64,000 bases of DNA from Isoetes taiwanensis (taxonomy: Eukaryota; Streptophyta; Lycopodiopsida; Isoetales; Isoetaceae): the NCBI GenBank assembly GCA_021234155.1, contig JAJEKV010000015.1:6147194-6211193 (forward strand), read 5' to 3'. A program made the translations under genes and the position numbers. The notes below the pieces were generated by a model. That model was given only the letters and a program-made list of their open reading frames with translations. It did not search any database and was not told where the DNA came from. Shown in pieces: positions 33,516 through 46,830 of this stretch. The stretch's first letter is position 1. The number at the start of each line of letters is the position of its first letter.

Positions 33516-34137
33516 GGCACATGAAGGGCGCATGTAGTGCAGGCGTTTCCGCCCGGCAACACATTTCTTATCATAACTTTTGATCCGAGCTCTGTTTGAG
33601 ATGATTTTTTATTGCGTTGGAAAGCTCTCTCCGAGATCTTTTTGATAGTGTATGTTATGGATATGTTTGGTTAAGTTATCTATGCTAAAACAGCAATTTT
33701 CCGGCCGGGTTTGGTAGGCTTTTACATCCTACCGGTGATTATCTGATTGCGCTATTGGATATTGTTTTATGGCTCATTCGAATGAAGCCCGCAAAAAATT
33801 ACCATGCATTTTTAGATTTTGAGGCTTCTAGATCCTTGTGCTAACAAGGAAAAGTTTCCCACTTTGGTTTCTCACCACAAGAATCCATGGAGGCCAAAGG
33901 TTCTTTGTTAAATTCGGTTGAAAAATGTTTGTGTATGGGTGTTGCAAACTTTATGAGTTTCGAATAATGGGATCAATCTGCTCTATCTTTATGGTAACTT
34001 TTACTTATGTTCTATTTGTTTTATTGTGATGAAATTCAAAAGTTACTGGTGATGAAAGCCTCAAATGAATTCTAGTTTTTTGGGTTTGAATTCTAAAATT
34101 TTTTGTCTCACCGGGGAGGGGGCTGTGATGTCCTTAA

Positions 34138-34545
34138 GGCCCGAAGGGGCCAAAATTTTTTTTTTGCAACACAAACCATTAACATCCAACATATAAAAAT
34201 TAAACCCCCAACACATAACAACAATTGACATTAACAACCAACACATAACTACCATTGACATTAATTAACACAACCATTGGGTCCAACACATTTAAATTAA
34301 AATCCCCCTTAAACCCCCTTTGGTTTGGGTGCATATTCACACGGGGGGTGATGTAGGGCAGCGAGAGCCCTCATAATTGTATTTTGCACGTATGAAATCA
34401 ACACTATATAGTATTCTGCTTGAAATCTTATAGTATTTTGCGAATCTTGTTATACAGTATAGCAAATTTTGTACTTGCATACCCCACAAACGAGGAACTT
34501 TACGTACGGTGTAGATTAAGGAATAAGGGGTGAATATGCCTATCC
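34138..34545 (+). repeat. Dispersed repeat X, copy 1
   Basis: It begins with the palindrome GGCCCGAAGGGGCC, then an A/C-rich part with repeated AACACATAAC, then a well conserved 209-bp core bounded by GCATATTCAC (34331-34340) and its inverse GTGAATATGC (34530-34539). The other copies are 36564-37108 and 39191-39540, all in the same orientation. Confidence 0.85.
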
Positions 34546-34550
34546 TATCT

Positions 34551-34660
34551 AACAGGGGGTTTCTTTTGTATTTTTATACACTTTTTAATATGGTTTTCAT
34601 ATGATTTTGAGAGCGTATTCCACGAGATGTACTGATCAGTATATCTAGAGTGCGCGCGGT
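34551..34660 (+). repeat. Dispersed repeat Y, copy 2
   Basis: It starts AACAGGGGGTTTC and ends TATATCTAGAGTGC, directly after X copy 1. Similar to 33199-33302 and 37184-37293. Confidence 0.7.
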
Positions 34661-34839
34661 ATTTTTATGTTTTAGTTCCACATTCTTAATGGTTTTTGCT
34701 CCCCTTACCCATCTTAATGGCCAAGATTGACCCTAGGAGTCTTTAATCCAAGGGTTTACAATGGAAGCCCTTTTCCAATGCACCATTTTTAGACGAATTT
34801 TCAAACTTGGCATGCAGATGTCGAGCTCTTCTTTTCTAG

Positions 34840-35276
34840 GGTTATTATAATAGTCTGCCCCTCAAGCTTCCCAATCCAAACACCCTCCGCGTACCAGTCT
34901 AGACTTAGCCGCCTCATCAAGGAACCTCCTTTCCTTAAGAAGGCCGAGCAAGCCCTTTCCGGTATTCTTCTTCACAAAATCTTGTTTTTCTCCTGTTTTT
35001 CTAGAGTTTGTCACACATTTTCACTTCTTTTGTTATGCAGAACGATGTATGCTTCTCAAGGGCGAAGAGGCATATGATTGCTGGGAGGCTTTGGCGGATC
35101 AGGACGACTTGGTAGCCCGAGAATCCGAATCTTTCAAGCAGCAACTGGGTTACGAATTTTTAAATCTTTGCCGGGTATCATTTTTATACCCAGTAACATA
35201 TCGGGTTATATTACCTAGCGTAACTTGTGGAAGAGCCTTGTGTTTCCACAGGGAAATGAAAGCGGATTGCAATTAA
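34840..35276 (+). pseudogene. Possible two-exon gene relic, unassigned
   Basis: The plus strand near 34858-34980 reads SSFPIQTPSAYQSRLSRL and KEPPFLKKAEQALSGI. A pyrimidine-rich run and TTATGCAG end at 35040. Then a frame reads LKGEEAYDCWEALADQDDLV and ESESFKQQLGYEF. The acceptor-like AG and coding-like composition suggest exons. I recognise no family and the phase across the supposed intron is unproven. Confidence 0.3.
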
Positions 35277-35574
35277 AGGTACTTGGTAGAACTTAACAAT
35301 TGCCCGTATATTTGTTTTCTTTTAATGTTCATGGGTTTCCTAACATGATTCTTATTCAGGCTAAGTTTGCAATCCATCTGCTGCTGTTTGTTGTGGATGG
35401 ATTGCCATTCTTTTGCATCGCTTGTGGATTGGCGATAAATCTTATTTATTACGGACTTCAAGACCTTTCCATATATCCGCCTTAGGTGCTCTTTAATGTT
35501 ATCTTATTTAATATTTTGGATATGTTTACGAATACTTTATCCATGCGATATTACCAAACTAGAATGCTTTGATC

Positions 35575-35973
35575 TTATGATGTTCTTCTTGGTTGCTCCT
35601 TTGGCAAGTTAAAGGTGTAGATGGTCTGAGTTTGCTTTCGAGAAAGCTGTCTTAGGTAAAAAAGAAGGATCGTGATGCTTGGATGCAAAAAGAGCCGCGG
35701 TTTCTTAGCTTCTAGAGGCTGCTCTTTAACCAAGCATTTAGCGGAGAGGATTGCAGATATCACGTATTCTAGCACGGGAAGCGAAAAGCGAGAATGAATG
35801 TAAATCATCATGCTACGGTACCTTATATCGCGGGCAATGGAGCCGACAAATTTGGCGAGAGAGAGATAGATGAGAGCGGTGGAGCTGCTTGGATACATTT
35901 GTGTTTGAATGTCTTGTTCAAGAACAAGCACGATTTTATTTAATCCAACATGTGATACCATTCCATACGCCAT
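35575..35973 (-). other. Unassigned 132-codon ORF
   Basis: The frame begins MAYGMVSHVGLNKIVLVLEQ and contains two weakly hydrophobic stretches and a basic C-terminus (RQLSRKQTQ). It lies between repeats X1/Y2 and X2. No family is recognised and it may be a chance frame. Confidence 0.25.
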
Positions 35974-36563
35974 GATGCTCTGTAGTGAATCTATGGTGCG
36001 ATTGCCATATATAATTATTTTCTTGCTTTATCAAAGGTGTTGTTGCAATGTAAAGAAATTTCATGCTTAAAGTTGAAATGCTTTTACTTTACCAAAATGC
36101 AACCCGCTCTTGCTCCATAATGTAGCCATACGTCTTGCGGAATGTTTGATCTTGACATTATCCTTTGGCATGTTTGATGTCCGCTTCATGCACTTATGCT
36201 AGATATCTGGTTGTCGAGTTGTACTTTTGCAGAAAATTAACTATGAAATAGGTTCGTTAAGCCTATATCTTCAGAAATGCACCTCCTTTATATCTACTGC
36301 CCATTCTATAAGGTTAAAACTTAAAAATCTCATCCTTCCTTTGAATGTCTACCATTATGGACATATCTACGCAAGAATCAAATGCTACAAACATTATGCT
36401 ATAATATTATAGTTTCTTGGGCTTCATATTATTGTTTTTTTTTTTTTTTTTTTGTTATATTGCTACTTATTAGATATTGCTACATGTTTTACATCCGACA
36501 TATTATTATTTACAAAATATAACATCAACTCATCCAAGTGTGAAGTCACGTTGTTTGTTCTTT

Positions 36564-37108
36564 GCCCCGAAGGGGCAAAAAAATTTTTTAACCTATAACA
36601 AAAACCATTATATTAAAGCAATATACCCCTAACTTTTGGCAAAATTCACAGTATACCCCTAACTTTCTAAAAATTCATAAAATGCCCCTAACTATTCACA
36701 AAATGCCCCTAAAAAACCTATACATTAGGGGCATTTTGTGAATTTTTAGAAAGTTAGGGGTATACTGTGAATTTTGCCAAAAGTTAGGGGTATATTGTAG
36801 TTTTTCCCATTATGAAATTAAACCATTACATTAAACCATTACATTACCTTTAAATTAAATCCCCCTTCAAACCCCCTTTGGTTTGGGTGCATATTCACAC
36901 GGGGGGTGACGTAGGGCAGCGAGAGCCCCTATAATTATGTTTTGCACGTACAAAATTAACACCATATAGTATATTACCTCAAATCTTATAGTATTTTGCA
37001 AATCTTGTTATACAGTATAGCAAATTCCATACTTCCATACCCCACAAACGAGGAACTTTGCGTACGGTGTAGATTAAAGAATAAAGGGTGAATATGCCTA
37101 TCCAACAG
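36564..37108 (+). repeat. Dispersed repeat X, copy 2, with hairpin insertion
   Basis: It begins GCCCCGAAGGGGC and shares the core from GCATATTCAC (36889-36898) to GTGAATATGC (37089-37098) with the other X copies. Its A-rich left part carries the foldback element at 36618-36798, which the other copies lack. Confidence 0.85.
36619..36797. mobile_element. Foldback (MITE-like) element
   Basis: Arms 36619-36691 and 36725-36797 are 73-nt reverse complements with one mismatch. They are built of CCCCTAACTTT-type motifs and separated by 33 nt. Because repeat X copies 1 and 3 lack it, it is an insertion or a local inversion duplication. No clear target duplication was seen. Confidence 0.85.
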
Positions 37109-37117
37109 CTCTCGTTG

Positions 37118-37293
37118 CAAGGGGATTTGATATGGATGTAAAAATAACAATTCCTGAAACCATAGACCAATATCTAGCATTATAACAGGGGGTTTTTTTG
37201 TGATTTTATACGCTTTTTGGCATGGTTTTCATATGATTTCAGCGGCGTATTCACGTGGACGTACTAAACGGTATTTCTAGAGTGCATCCATTT
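37118..37293 (+). repeat. Repeat Z start fragment followed by repeat Y copy 3
   Basis: TTTGATATGGATGTAAAAAT and AATTCCTGAAACCATAGA (37128-37168) match the starts of the Z family at 3836 and 39940. AACAGGGGGTTTT to TCTAGAGTGC (37184-37293) is repeat Y. Confidence 0.65.
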
Positions 37294-37418
37294 GTTAGCC
37301 ATTGATTTTAAAGAAGAGGGAAAATCGTGTGGTTGTGGGGCTTTTATTGTTTGCATGTTTTTTTAGTTTAGGTTTCAAATATTAAGTTAATATTAGAAAA
37401 ACCAAAAAGAACCAAGGG

Positions 37419-39150
<1,732 letters not shown>

Positions 39151-39190
39151 AATGGTTTTGTACTTAATGGTGTTAATAGTGTTTTTGTTA

Positions 39191-39540
39191 GGGCCCGAAG
39201 GGCCCAAATTTTTTTTTAAGATAACAACCAACACATAACTACCATTAACATTAATTAACACAACCATTGGGTCCAACACATTTAAATTAAAATCCCCCTT
39301 AAACCCCCTTTGGTTTAGGTGCATATTCACACGGGGGGTGACGTAGGGCAGCGAGAGCCCTTATAATTATATTTTGCACGTACAAAATCAACACCATATA
39401 GTATTTTGCTTGAAATCTTATAGTATTTTGCAAATCTTGTTATACAGTATAGCAAATTTTGTACTTGCATACCCCACAAACGAGGAACTTTACGTACGGT
39501 GTAGATTAAGGAATAAGGGGTGAATATGCCTATCCAACAG
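39191..39540 (+). repeat. Dispersed repeat X, copy 3
   Basis: It begins with the palindrome GGGCCCGAAGGGCCC and contains the 209-bp core from GCATATTCAC (39321-39330) to GTGAATATGC (39520-39529). It lies directly 3' of the ABCC pseudogene in the same orientation as copies 1 and 2. Confidence 0.85.
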
Positions 39541-40378
39541 CATATATCCCTAAAACAATTGAATGGGTTGTTATAAAAAAAAACATAAATTCAAGATAAA
39601 AAATAATCACATTAGCTCACTTGTTACTCTGGTTAAGTTAAAGTAGTCTTATTAGGACATTGAGTTAATTTGGTAGAGGTTCAAGCCCCCGTATTTTATA
39701 TTTTAAAATCTTAGGCAAAACCGTATAGAGGTTCGATATTCCCTCAAAACCTTAGGCGAAACCATATTTCATATTTCAAAACTATAGGTGCCTCCAATCA
39801 TAAATGACTATAAACGAAACGAGAGGTGTCCAGAAGCTCCAACATATGCTCTGGGTCATAGGGTCGACGAATCCGACGACTGTGGTAGTCCAAGGTGCAC
39901 CTCGTTTAGAGTATGTAGTAAAATAACAGGGGGTTCCAAGGGCATTTGATATGGATGTAAAAATAACAATTCCTGAAACCATAGAATATATATCCCTAAA
40001 ATAATTGAATGGGTTGTTATAAAAAAAAACGTAAATTCAAGATAAAAAAAAATAATCACATTAGCTCACTTGGTACATTGGTTAAAGTAGTCTTATTAGG
40101 ATATTAAGTTATTTTGGTAGAGGTTCAAGTCTCCATATTTCATATTCTAAAATCTTAGGCAAAGCCGTATAGAGGTTCGATATTCCCTCAAAACCGTAGG
40201 CAAAATCGTATTCCATATTTCAAAATCATAGGCGCCTCCAATTATAAATGACTATAAGCGAAACGAGAGGTGCCCAGAGGCTCCAATAGACAATTTGGGT
40301 CGTAGATCCAGGGTGCACCTCGTTTACATACGATTTAGGTCGTAGGTTCAGGGTGCACCTCATTTAGAATATGTAGCA
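39541..40378 (+). repeat. Two tandem ~445-bp units with tRNA-like heads (SINE-like, repeat Z)
   Basis: Each unit holds TTAGCTCACTTG (A-box like, 39612 and 40061) and AGGTTCAAG (B-box like, about 39677 and 40121), spaced as in a tRNA. A body with two or three GGTTCGATATTCCCTC-type segments follows, with the end GGTGCACCTCGTTTAGA. The RNA polymerase III-type boxes suggest a tRNA-derived SINE. No poly(A) tail or flanking duplication was defined. Confidence 0.6.
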
Positions 40379-40790
40379 AAAGAAAAAGAAGCCAATATTT
40401 AATTGCTACATGTTCACTCCTTATGGAGGGAGTGATTGTGGGGAAGCATGCTACATAAGCTTGCTATAGTTGCTATGTGATACATTATATTGAACATGTA
40501 TAATGTATGGATACCATGATTGCTTGGAATATGATATTATGGCATCCTAGATAAGCTTTCCCTATGGAGGGGAAGTGTTAGACTTTCTATAAGCGTTGTA
40601 TAATAAATCTAGACATGTTAAATGCTTGAATATCATGATTATGTAGTCTCGGTTACATTAAGTTAACGTGTTCTTGTTGAATATTATACATCATAATGTG
40701 ATAGAACGTGAATGTGATGTGTTCTCTACGATAACATTGCAAGTATTGACATTGATCTATGTTGCTCTTGGTAGAGAGCCATGGCTATGA
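40379..40790. other. No recognisable gene; left flank of copia remnant
   Basis: AT-rich. It might contain the copia 5' LTR and leader, but I could not find paired LTRs or a primer site. Confidence 0.35.
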
Positions 40791-42640
40791 TTAGACTTGG
40801 TTTACGAGATTCTCATTGATTTTACAAAGAGTGCAAAGGAAGTAAGGCAAACCCTAGAGAAAATATTTGGGGTACAGGCAAAGCATTCCAAAGATCTTAC
40901 TCAAGAATCAGCTCTTTGAAATGCATATGAGAGGAGAGAATTTGGCCGAAGTTAAGGTCGATCTTCATCAACTTGATGGAATTGCTGCTGCAGTAGTTGA
41001 AGAGGATGTGACGGCAATACGTTATCATAGACTTCCTCCATCACATGGCCATGTAATGATAAGATTACAGATTGTTTAGGCCTCTCTTTGGATCAGATAA
41101 TAGCGCCATTGCACAAAGAAGAAAGGAGATTGAAGGAAGGTGAAAACTCATTTGCAGCGATGTTTGTCAAACAAAAAGGGCCACCCTTTAGAAAAAGCGA
41201 TGAGCACAGGGCCCCCAAGCAAATTAATGATGATAGAGGTAGCATTAGCAATTAGCAAGAGAATAAAGCATCCCTAAGTGGTACTTCATCTTAGAAATCA
41301 CCCTTTAAGAAGCGTAGAGGAGTACGTAGTCATTGCAAGAAACCAGGCCATTATACACGTGAATGCCTAATACGTTTTGCAAAAGGCAAAGAGAAGTCTT
41401 TGATGTTGAGGATGAAAATCTCCTTGCAATGAAGTCTGCAACAAGTTACCACTTCCAATATGCCCGAGGAAGGCAGCACTGCAAAGCGTATGAATCGCAT
41501 GCTAGTTGAGGCTGTTAGATGCATGTTAACCCAGTCTACCTTACCCCCACATTTTTAAGGACCATGTAACGTTCCTAACCGACATGCCCTTAACCAACTG
41601 GGCAAAACCGTCTAGACGTTTATGAGTAGTCGCTTCTACCCATTTATGCCGGTGTCTCAGGAACGCCCCACAGGCACATTCAAGGTTCGAATACTCGAGC
41701 GGTCTACCATGGGCCCGTTACAGTCTCTCCCACTAGAATTATGCTCGTCCTCGAGCATCCAAGGCTATACCATGTCACAATGATTACCAAGTCTTTGCAA
41801 ATTACCCATGCATATAAGCACCCATGGAGACTCGAACTCGAGACCTGCTCTGATACCAACTGTAACGTTCCTAACCGACATGCCCTTAACCGTCTAGACG
41901 TTTATGAGTAGTCGCTTCTACCCATTTATGCCGGTGTCTCAGGAACGCCCCACAGGCACATTCAAGGTTCGAATACTCGAGCGGTCTACCATGGGCCCAT
42001 TACAGACCAGCTATCCTTCATGCAACCTATATCGCAATATGGTCTTAGCTTCTATTCATGGCCAGACTCTCAATGAATTGTGGACAGGAAATAAACCCTT
42101 TCTTGGAGATATAAATTTTTTTGGTTGTCTAGTTTATGCTCACGTGCCTGAGGTGGAAAGGATGAAGATTGATTATAAAACTGATGTTTTTATTTTATTG
42201 GTTTACATGAAGGGAATTAAAGGGGCTAAATTGTATGCCATTCATGGACACCGAATCTTTCACAAAAAAGATGCCATATTCAGGGAGCACTTGCTTCATA
42301 AAGATCTGATAGGAGCTTCCATTATTCACTCTGTTGTTGCTGTTGTTGCTGATCTTAATGTAGTTATATTGGAAAGTGACATTGACTTTGACGATCACGA
42401 AGATCTTGTCATGCAACCACTAAGTGTTCCCAATGCTCTAGAAGACCTACCATTGTAGAACAACCAATTGGACCAGATTTTGGACCCCAACATGACGTTT
42501 ACAGGGGCAAGCTGAACTTTTGAATCGATTTCACCAAGTGGGAGTCTAATCAGATGGGTCCCATCGTGACCAAGTCTGGATGCATGAGCAGACCCACTAG
42601 ACCCATTGCTCAATCCAACGTGCTCGATCCAACGAAGTAG
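40791..42640 (+). pseudogene. Ty1/copia retrotransposon remnant, gag joined to integrase
   Basis: From 40800 shifted frames show a copia gag (IDFTKSAKEVRQTLEKIFG, VKVDLHQLDGIAAAVVEED, RLPPSHGHVM, HKEERRLKEGENSF). A zinc knuckle follows near 41330 as RSHCKKPGHYTREC, with Arg for the first Cys. The protease and most of integrase are deleted: the next block is RMNRMLVEAVRCMLTQSTLP of the integrase core end, interrupted by a TRIM (41565-42004). Then come NELWTGNKPFLGDINFFGC, LVYAHVPEVERMKIDYK and GAKLYAIHGHRIFHKKDA. No RT remains. It is an old internally deleted copy. Confidence 0.85.
41565..42004 (-). mobile_element. Complete TRIM (terminal-repeat retrotransposon in miniature)
   Basis: Two direct repeats, 41565-41722 (158 bp) and 41861-42004 (144 bp), start TGTAACGTTCC and end GTTACA/ATTACA. 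The second lacks a 14-bp CAACTGGGCAAAAC-like stretch. A primer site TGGTATCAGAGC is on the minus strand at 41847-41858, and a polypurine tract (minus GTGGGAGAGAC) is at 41723-41733. The flanks carry the perfect 5-bp duplication GACCA (41560-41564, 42005-42009). The 138-bp interior has no coding capacity, so it must have moved using another element's enzymes. Confidence 0.95.
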
Positions 42641-43749
42641 CAACCCAAGCACAGACGAAGGAGAATGCTTATGATGGTTAGCACTCTAGTTGAACCTGCC
42701 GCACTTGCAGAAGCTCTAAACTGGTCCATGCGCACAAGATTGGAAAAACGCTATGCATATTGAATTTGAATCTAACGTAATTCAACTTGGACTTTGATGC
42801 ATTTACATGCAAGAAGAGAGCCTGGCAGTTGCAAATGGTTGTTCAAGATGAAGGGACATGTACTGAGTCTTGGCTGATGCATGGGTGCATATCCTTCATG
42901 GATGGAGTGTATTTGCGATGGCTTGGACTTGTGGTTATTCTTATTCTTGACATCAGGCATTGTCAACTCGGCGAGGGCGATTCATCGTGCTATACGGCTT
43001 AGAAGTGGTCCCTTAGAGCTGCATGTAGACTAGGAGGGTGTGTACACATGAAGCTTACCTCGCATGTATTGGCTGCAGGGCTAATCGGCTCGAATGGCAT
43101 TTATGGAACCGGAGTGGAGACTGCATTCTTATGGATATCTCAGAGTTACTTAATAGTTTTTCATTATCTCTTGGTTGTCTCATGGTCATTCAAAGGCTAT
43201 GAAATGTGCATTTATAACCTATGCATTAATGATGTTAGGGCATTTCTCAAGAATGACTCTTGTAATTGATACATCATCCCCCCCTTCCCCTTTTTTTGAG
43301 GGTAAAGATATATGTTCTATTAATTTAAATAAATTATACAGTAGATGTCCCCATTAGGGATATCTCTAAATAGGGTTACCCCTCAAGTTCCAATCTTGTA
43401 CTCTATGGCTACAGTTCCAGTCTTCTCTTCCTCTGGGTTACTATAGAGTACCTCCCTTCTTCTCCCAAGGGAGATACTATCCAGTTCTCTTATCCACTTT
43501 CCAAGAAAGACAAATTGAAGATATCCCCATTGCAAAGTAATTTAGATGCAATACAAGTCTACCTCTATTGAACTAGATGGTACGACTTATCCATCTTGAG
43601 AGTCCCAATGACATCTGAAGAATAAATAAAACCCCATCAAACATCCAATCCTGTCTATTTCTCTGTTGTAAGGCCACCTCTTGGTTGAACTGATTTTTTA
43701 TTGAGTCTATTGATGTAACTAAGCCACCAAGAGTTGCTTCACAGCAAGT
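42641..43749. other. No recognisable gene
   Basis: Short frames on both strands near 42790-43360 show no family resemblance. Nothing else is seen. Confidence 0.35.
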
Positions 43750-46700
43750 ATTTTTATATACACCAGAGAGATAGGCTAATAAGTGAGAGTTGGATGATAT
43801 CTTCCTCTAGGTATGATAATTGATATATATATAACCTAATAATTGGACTAACCCATCTCCAGAAGTCATTTTCTTTTTGACAGAAGAAGAGATGATCCGA
43901 TGTCTCAGATGCCCCATAGTCCAATGGACGGAGATCATGATGTACTATATCTATGTTCAGTAACCAAGTAAATCTGCACAAATCATCTTGCAGACTGATC
44001 CAACGAAAAAACTGTAATTTCCTCGAGCACAGAGAAGTCCAAGGTACGGTTAGTAATCTTTTTGTGTCTACTTGATTCAGACCCAATATATCAGCCGCCT
44101 TAAGTGGAGGTGGCGGCATTAGCAGACAATATATTTTTCTAACCTTGTGACCATCTTCATCCCCACATATCCATTTTTCCTCAGGCCCTACATTCCCTGA
44201 GAACGCGTTCACATTCCTCATTATCTCTTTGAACACCCTTCTATTCCCTACTCCTACTGCAGGTACAAGGGCTTTCATTCTAGTCCATGAATTCCACCCG
44301 TCACTTTCTCATACATGCCCCACCTTAGTAACTCCCGCCGCACGCTATTTAATGAAAATACGGGGGGTCTACCAGTCCCATATTAATTTACGGTTAATAA
44401 CCAAAATTTGGTCATATGTATATTTTTGTGCCACAATTGCCGATGAATAGCAGATATGAGTGGAATTGAGGATTGCATTTGCTACTGTCACAGTCTCATA
44501 GCTCTGTCTCATAGTTGACAGAGCTTTACAGGACTACAAATTGATTTTTTCGGATCCTTTCCATAATTGGAGACTACAAACCTTTTAAATTTTCTGCCAG
44601 ATTAAGAGGCATTCCCAGAAGCTTCATTGTCTTTAAGGCAGCTACTATATGATAGTCCCATGCCCTAACCCTTGCATCAACAACCCCATCAAATGGCCAT
44701 AAAACATCATGCTTGGCTGGGTTTATTCCTATTCTAGCTATAGAGAAAAAGAAATCCTATGCAACCTAGAAGGCTTCAAAACTCTCATCATCATATCTTA
44801 AAAAAAAGAAGGTATCATCTGCATACACTACAAGAGAATGCCTGTTCCGCGTCAGAAAAATCGTCAGATGGCCTTCACAAAACAGACAACTGCCCAGAAC
44901 CCATAGGCTGATGATTTGCCTGACGATGAAGCGTGAGAAAAATCGTCAGTTTTCTGATGATTAAACGTCAGAAAAGTCATCAGGATTCGTCAGAAATATC
45001 GTCAGCAAAAACGTCAGAAAAATCATCGAAAACAAACAAACAAACTTAGCCGCTAGAGCTCTTGCCTGAACCATTGGGTCTTTACATCCTAGTTACCTAT
45101 CCTTTCTATCACAGCACATTTTTGACCATGCCACCTTCGCTTTTTTACCCCATATGAATTTACGGATAATAACCAAAATTTGGTCATATGCATATTTTTG
45201 TGCCACAATTGCCGATGAATAGTAGATGTGAGTGGCATTGAGGATTGCATTTGCTACTCTCACACGTCTCATAGTTGAGAGAGTTGAGAGAGCTTTACAG
45301 GACTACAAATTGATTTTTTTCTGGATCCTTTCCACAATTGGAGGCTATAAACCCTTTGGATTTTCTGCTAGATTAAGAGGCATTTTAGAAGCTTCACTGT
45401 CTTTGAGGCAGCTACTATATGATAGTTCCATGCCCTAATCCTTGCATCAACAACCCCATCAAATGGCCATAAAATATCACACTAGGCTGGGTTTATTTCT
45501 ATTCTAGCTATAGAGAAAAAGAAACCCAATGCAACCTGGAAGGCTTCAAAACTCTCATCATCATATCTTTAAAAAAGGAAGGTATCATCTGCATCCTGCA
45601 TTATTATCAACCTTCGATCTGATCCAGGAAGATTTAAACCATTTACCATGCCTCTTGCCTCCAAATCCTTCTCCATGCAAGTTAAAAGGTTTGCCCATGA
45701 TCGGGAATAAGTATGGGGCAAGTGGGCAACCTTGTCTAATTCCTTTCTTGAGGTCAAAAAGTCCGGAAGGCTGGCCATATATCAACATTGATGCAAATGC
45801 CATCTTATTCAAGCCCATAACTTATGAAGTCTGTTCCAAAACCCATTTGTGCCATAGCTTCCTTCAACCCACACCATCTGAGTGAGGGTGAGTCGTAGGC
45901 TTTGCAAAAGTCAAGTTTAAGCATGACACACTTCTAGCTTGAGTGCTTACACCAATGAAGCCCCTAGCATGTAATTGTCCATAATGTTTCTATTTGAAAG
46001 AAATGCTGACTGTTCACATCCTATCAAGCAAGCTAAGATTGGCTTAATTCGGACAGTTATGACTTCATGATCACTTTGTACAAGACATTGATTAATGCTA
46101 TCGGCCTCCACTCATTGATGGTCTAAGGCCTGCTCACTTTTGGGATGAGCGCAATGAATTCAGCTACCAAGGTTGAATGAAGGTATCTCATAGTCCAGGC
46201 TCTTCTAACTGTGGCAACAAAAAAAAGACCCAAGGTGTCCCAAAATTCTACATAAAACTCTGGTGAGAACCCATCTGGCCCTGGGGATTTCCAGAGGCTA
46301 GAGATTCCAACACCTTGCAAATTTCTTCATCTCCTTGTTCCGGAAGCAATATTGAAAGACCATGACGGATAGAAGGTAAACCATTTAGAACATTGGGAGG
46401 GATAATCATTTGGAAGATGTCCTTCCTTAAAAAGCCCCGTGTAGCTATTTTTGAAGACTGATCTTATATCGGCCTCCCCTTTTATGACTTGATGCTGGTC
46501 ATCAATTATCGAGCTAATGTTGTTCTCAGCCAACCTGGTTCCTACCAATCTAAAGGAACACTTGGAATTCTCATTATCCACTTTCGGATACCACTTAGTC
46601 TTAGATCTTATAGTTGCCCCACGAGCTGATTCTTAGTTCTTCCTCAAGGTTCTGATATGAAAAGTTAAATGGGTCTGAGACTAAATCTTGTTTGACTTGG

Positions 46701-46830
46701 CGAATTTGGTTATAAAGATCGGCTTTAGATCTCCTGAAAGCCTGGGCCGATTTCTGCTCCATATCATCTATTTTTTTTGTTGATTATGCCAGCATTTTCT
46801 AAATGCCTCAAATCCCTATTTAGTCTTTAT
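43750..46830 (-). pseudogene. LINE remnant with duplicated segment
   Basis: On the minus strand, from right to left: a pre-RT block (DNENSKCSFRLVGTRLAENN, near 46580), RT block WKSPGPDGFSPEFYVEFW (46300), RQGCPLAPYLFPIMGKPF (45735), the palm motif as DADDTFLF (45590; usual YADD), then IARIGINPAKHDV and LLGMPLNLAE. The 3' part is a zf-RVT-type domain: SRKLQFFRWISLQDDLC, then SDHLFFCQKENDFW (43900). About 447 bp of the RT 3' side occurs twice (44375-44822, 45150-45598) around a CACTA-like end. Many stops are present. Confidence 0.85.
44826..45050 (+). mobile_element. CACTA (En/Spm-type) terminal fragment
   Basis: It begins CACTACAAGAGAATG, the plant CACTA terminal signature. It then carries seven direct copies of CGTCAG, most followed by AAA, and one inverted CTGACG, typical of the subterminal transposase-binding repeats of this superfamily. 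The opposite terminal inverted repeat is not found nearby, so only one end remains. It sits at a GGTATCATCTGCAT position that is uninterrupted in the second LINE segment copy (45580). Confidence 0.75.

Noticed and set aside
33316-33583. Four overlapping ORFs on both strands
   Set aside because: They result from the 57-bp tandem repeat, which lacks stops in several frames; the peptides only repeat the unit.
41565-42004. Cassandra-type TRIM
   Set aside because: I see no 5S rRNA-like sequence in the LTRs, which defines Cassandra.
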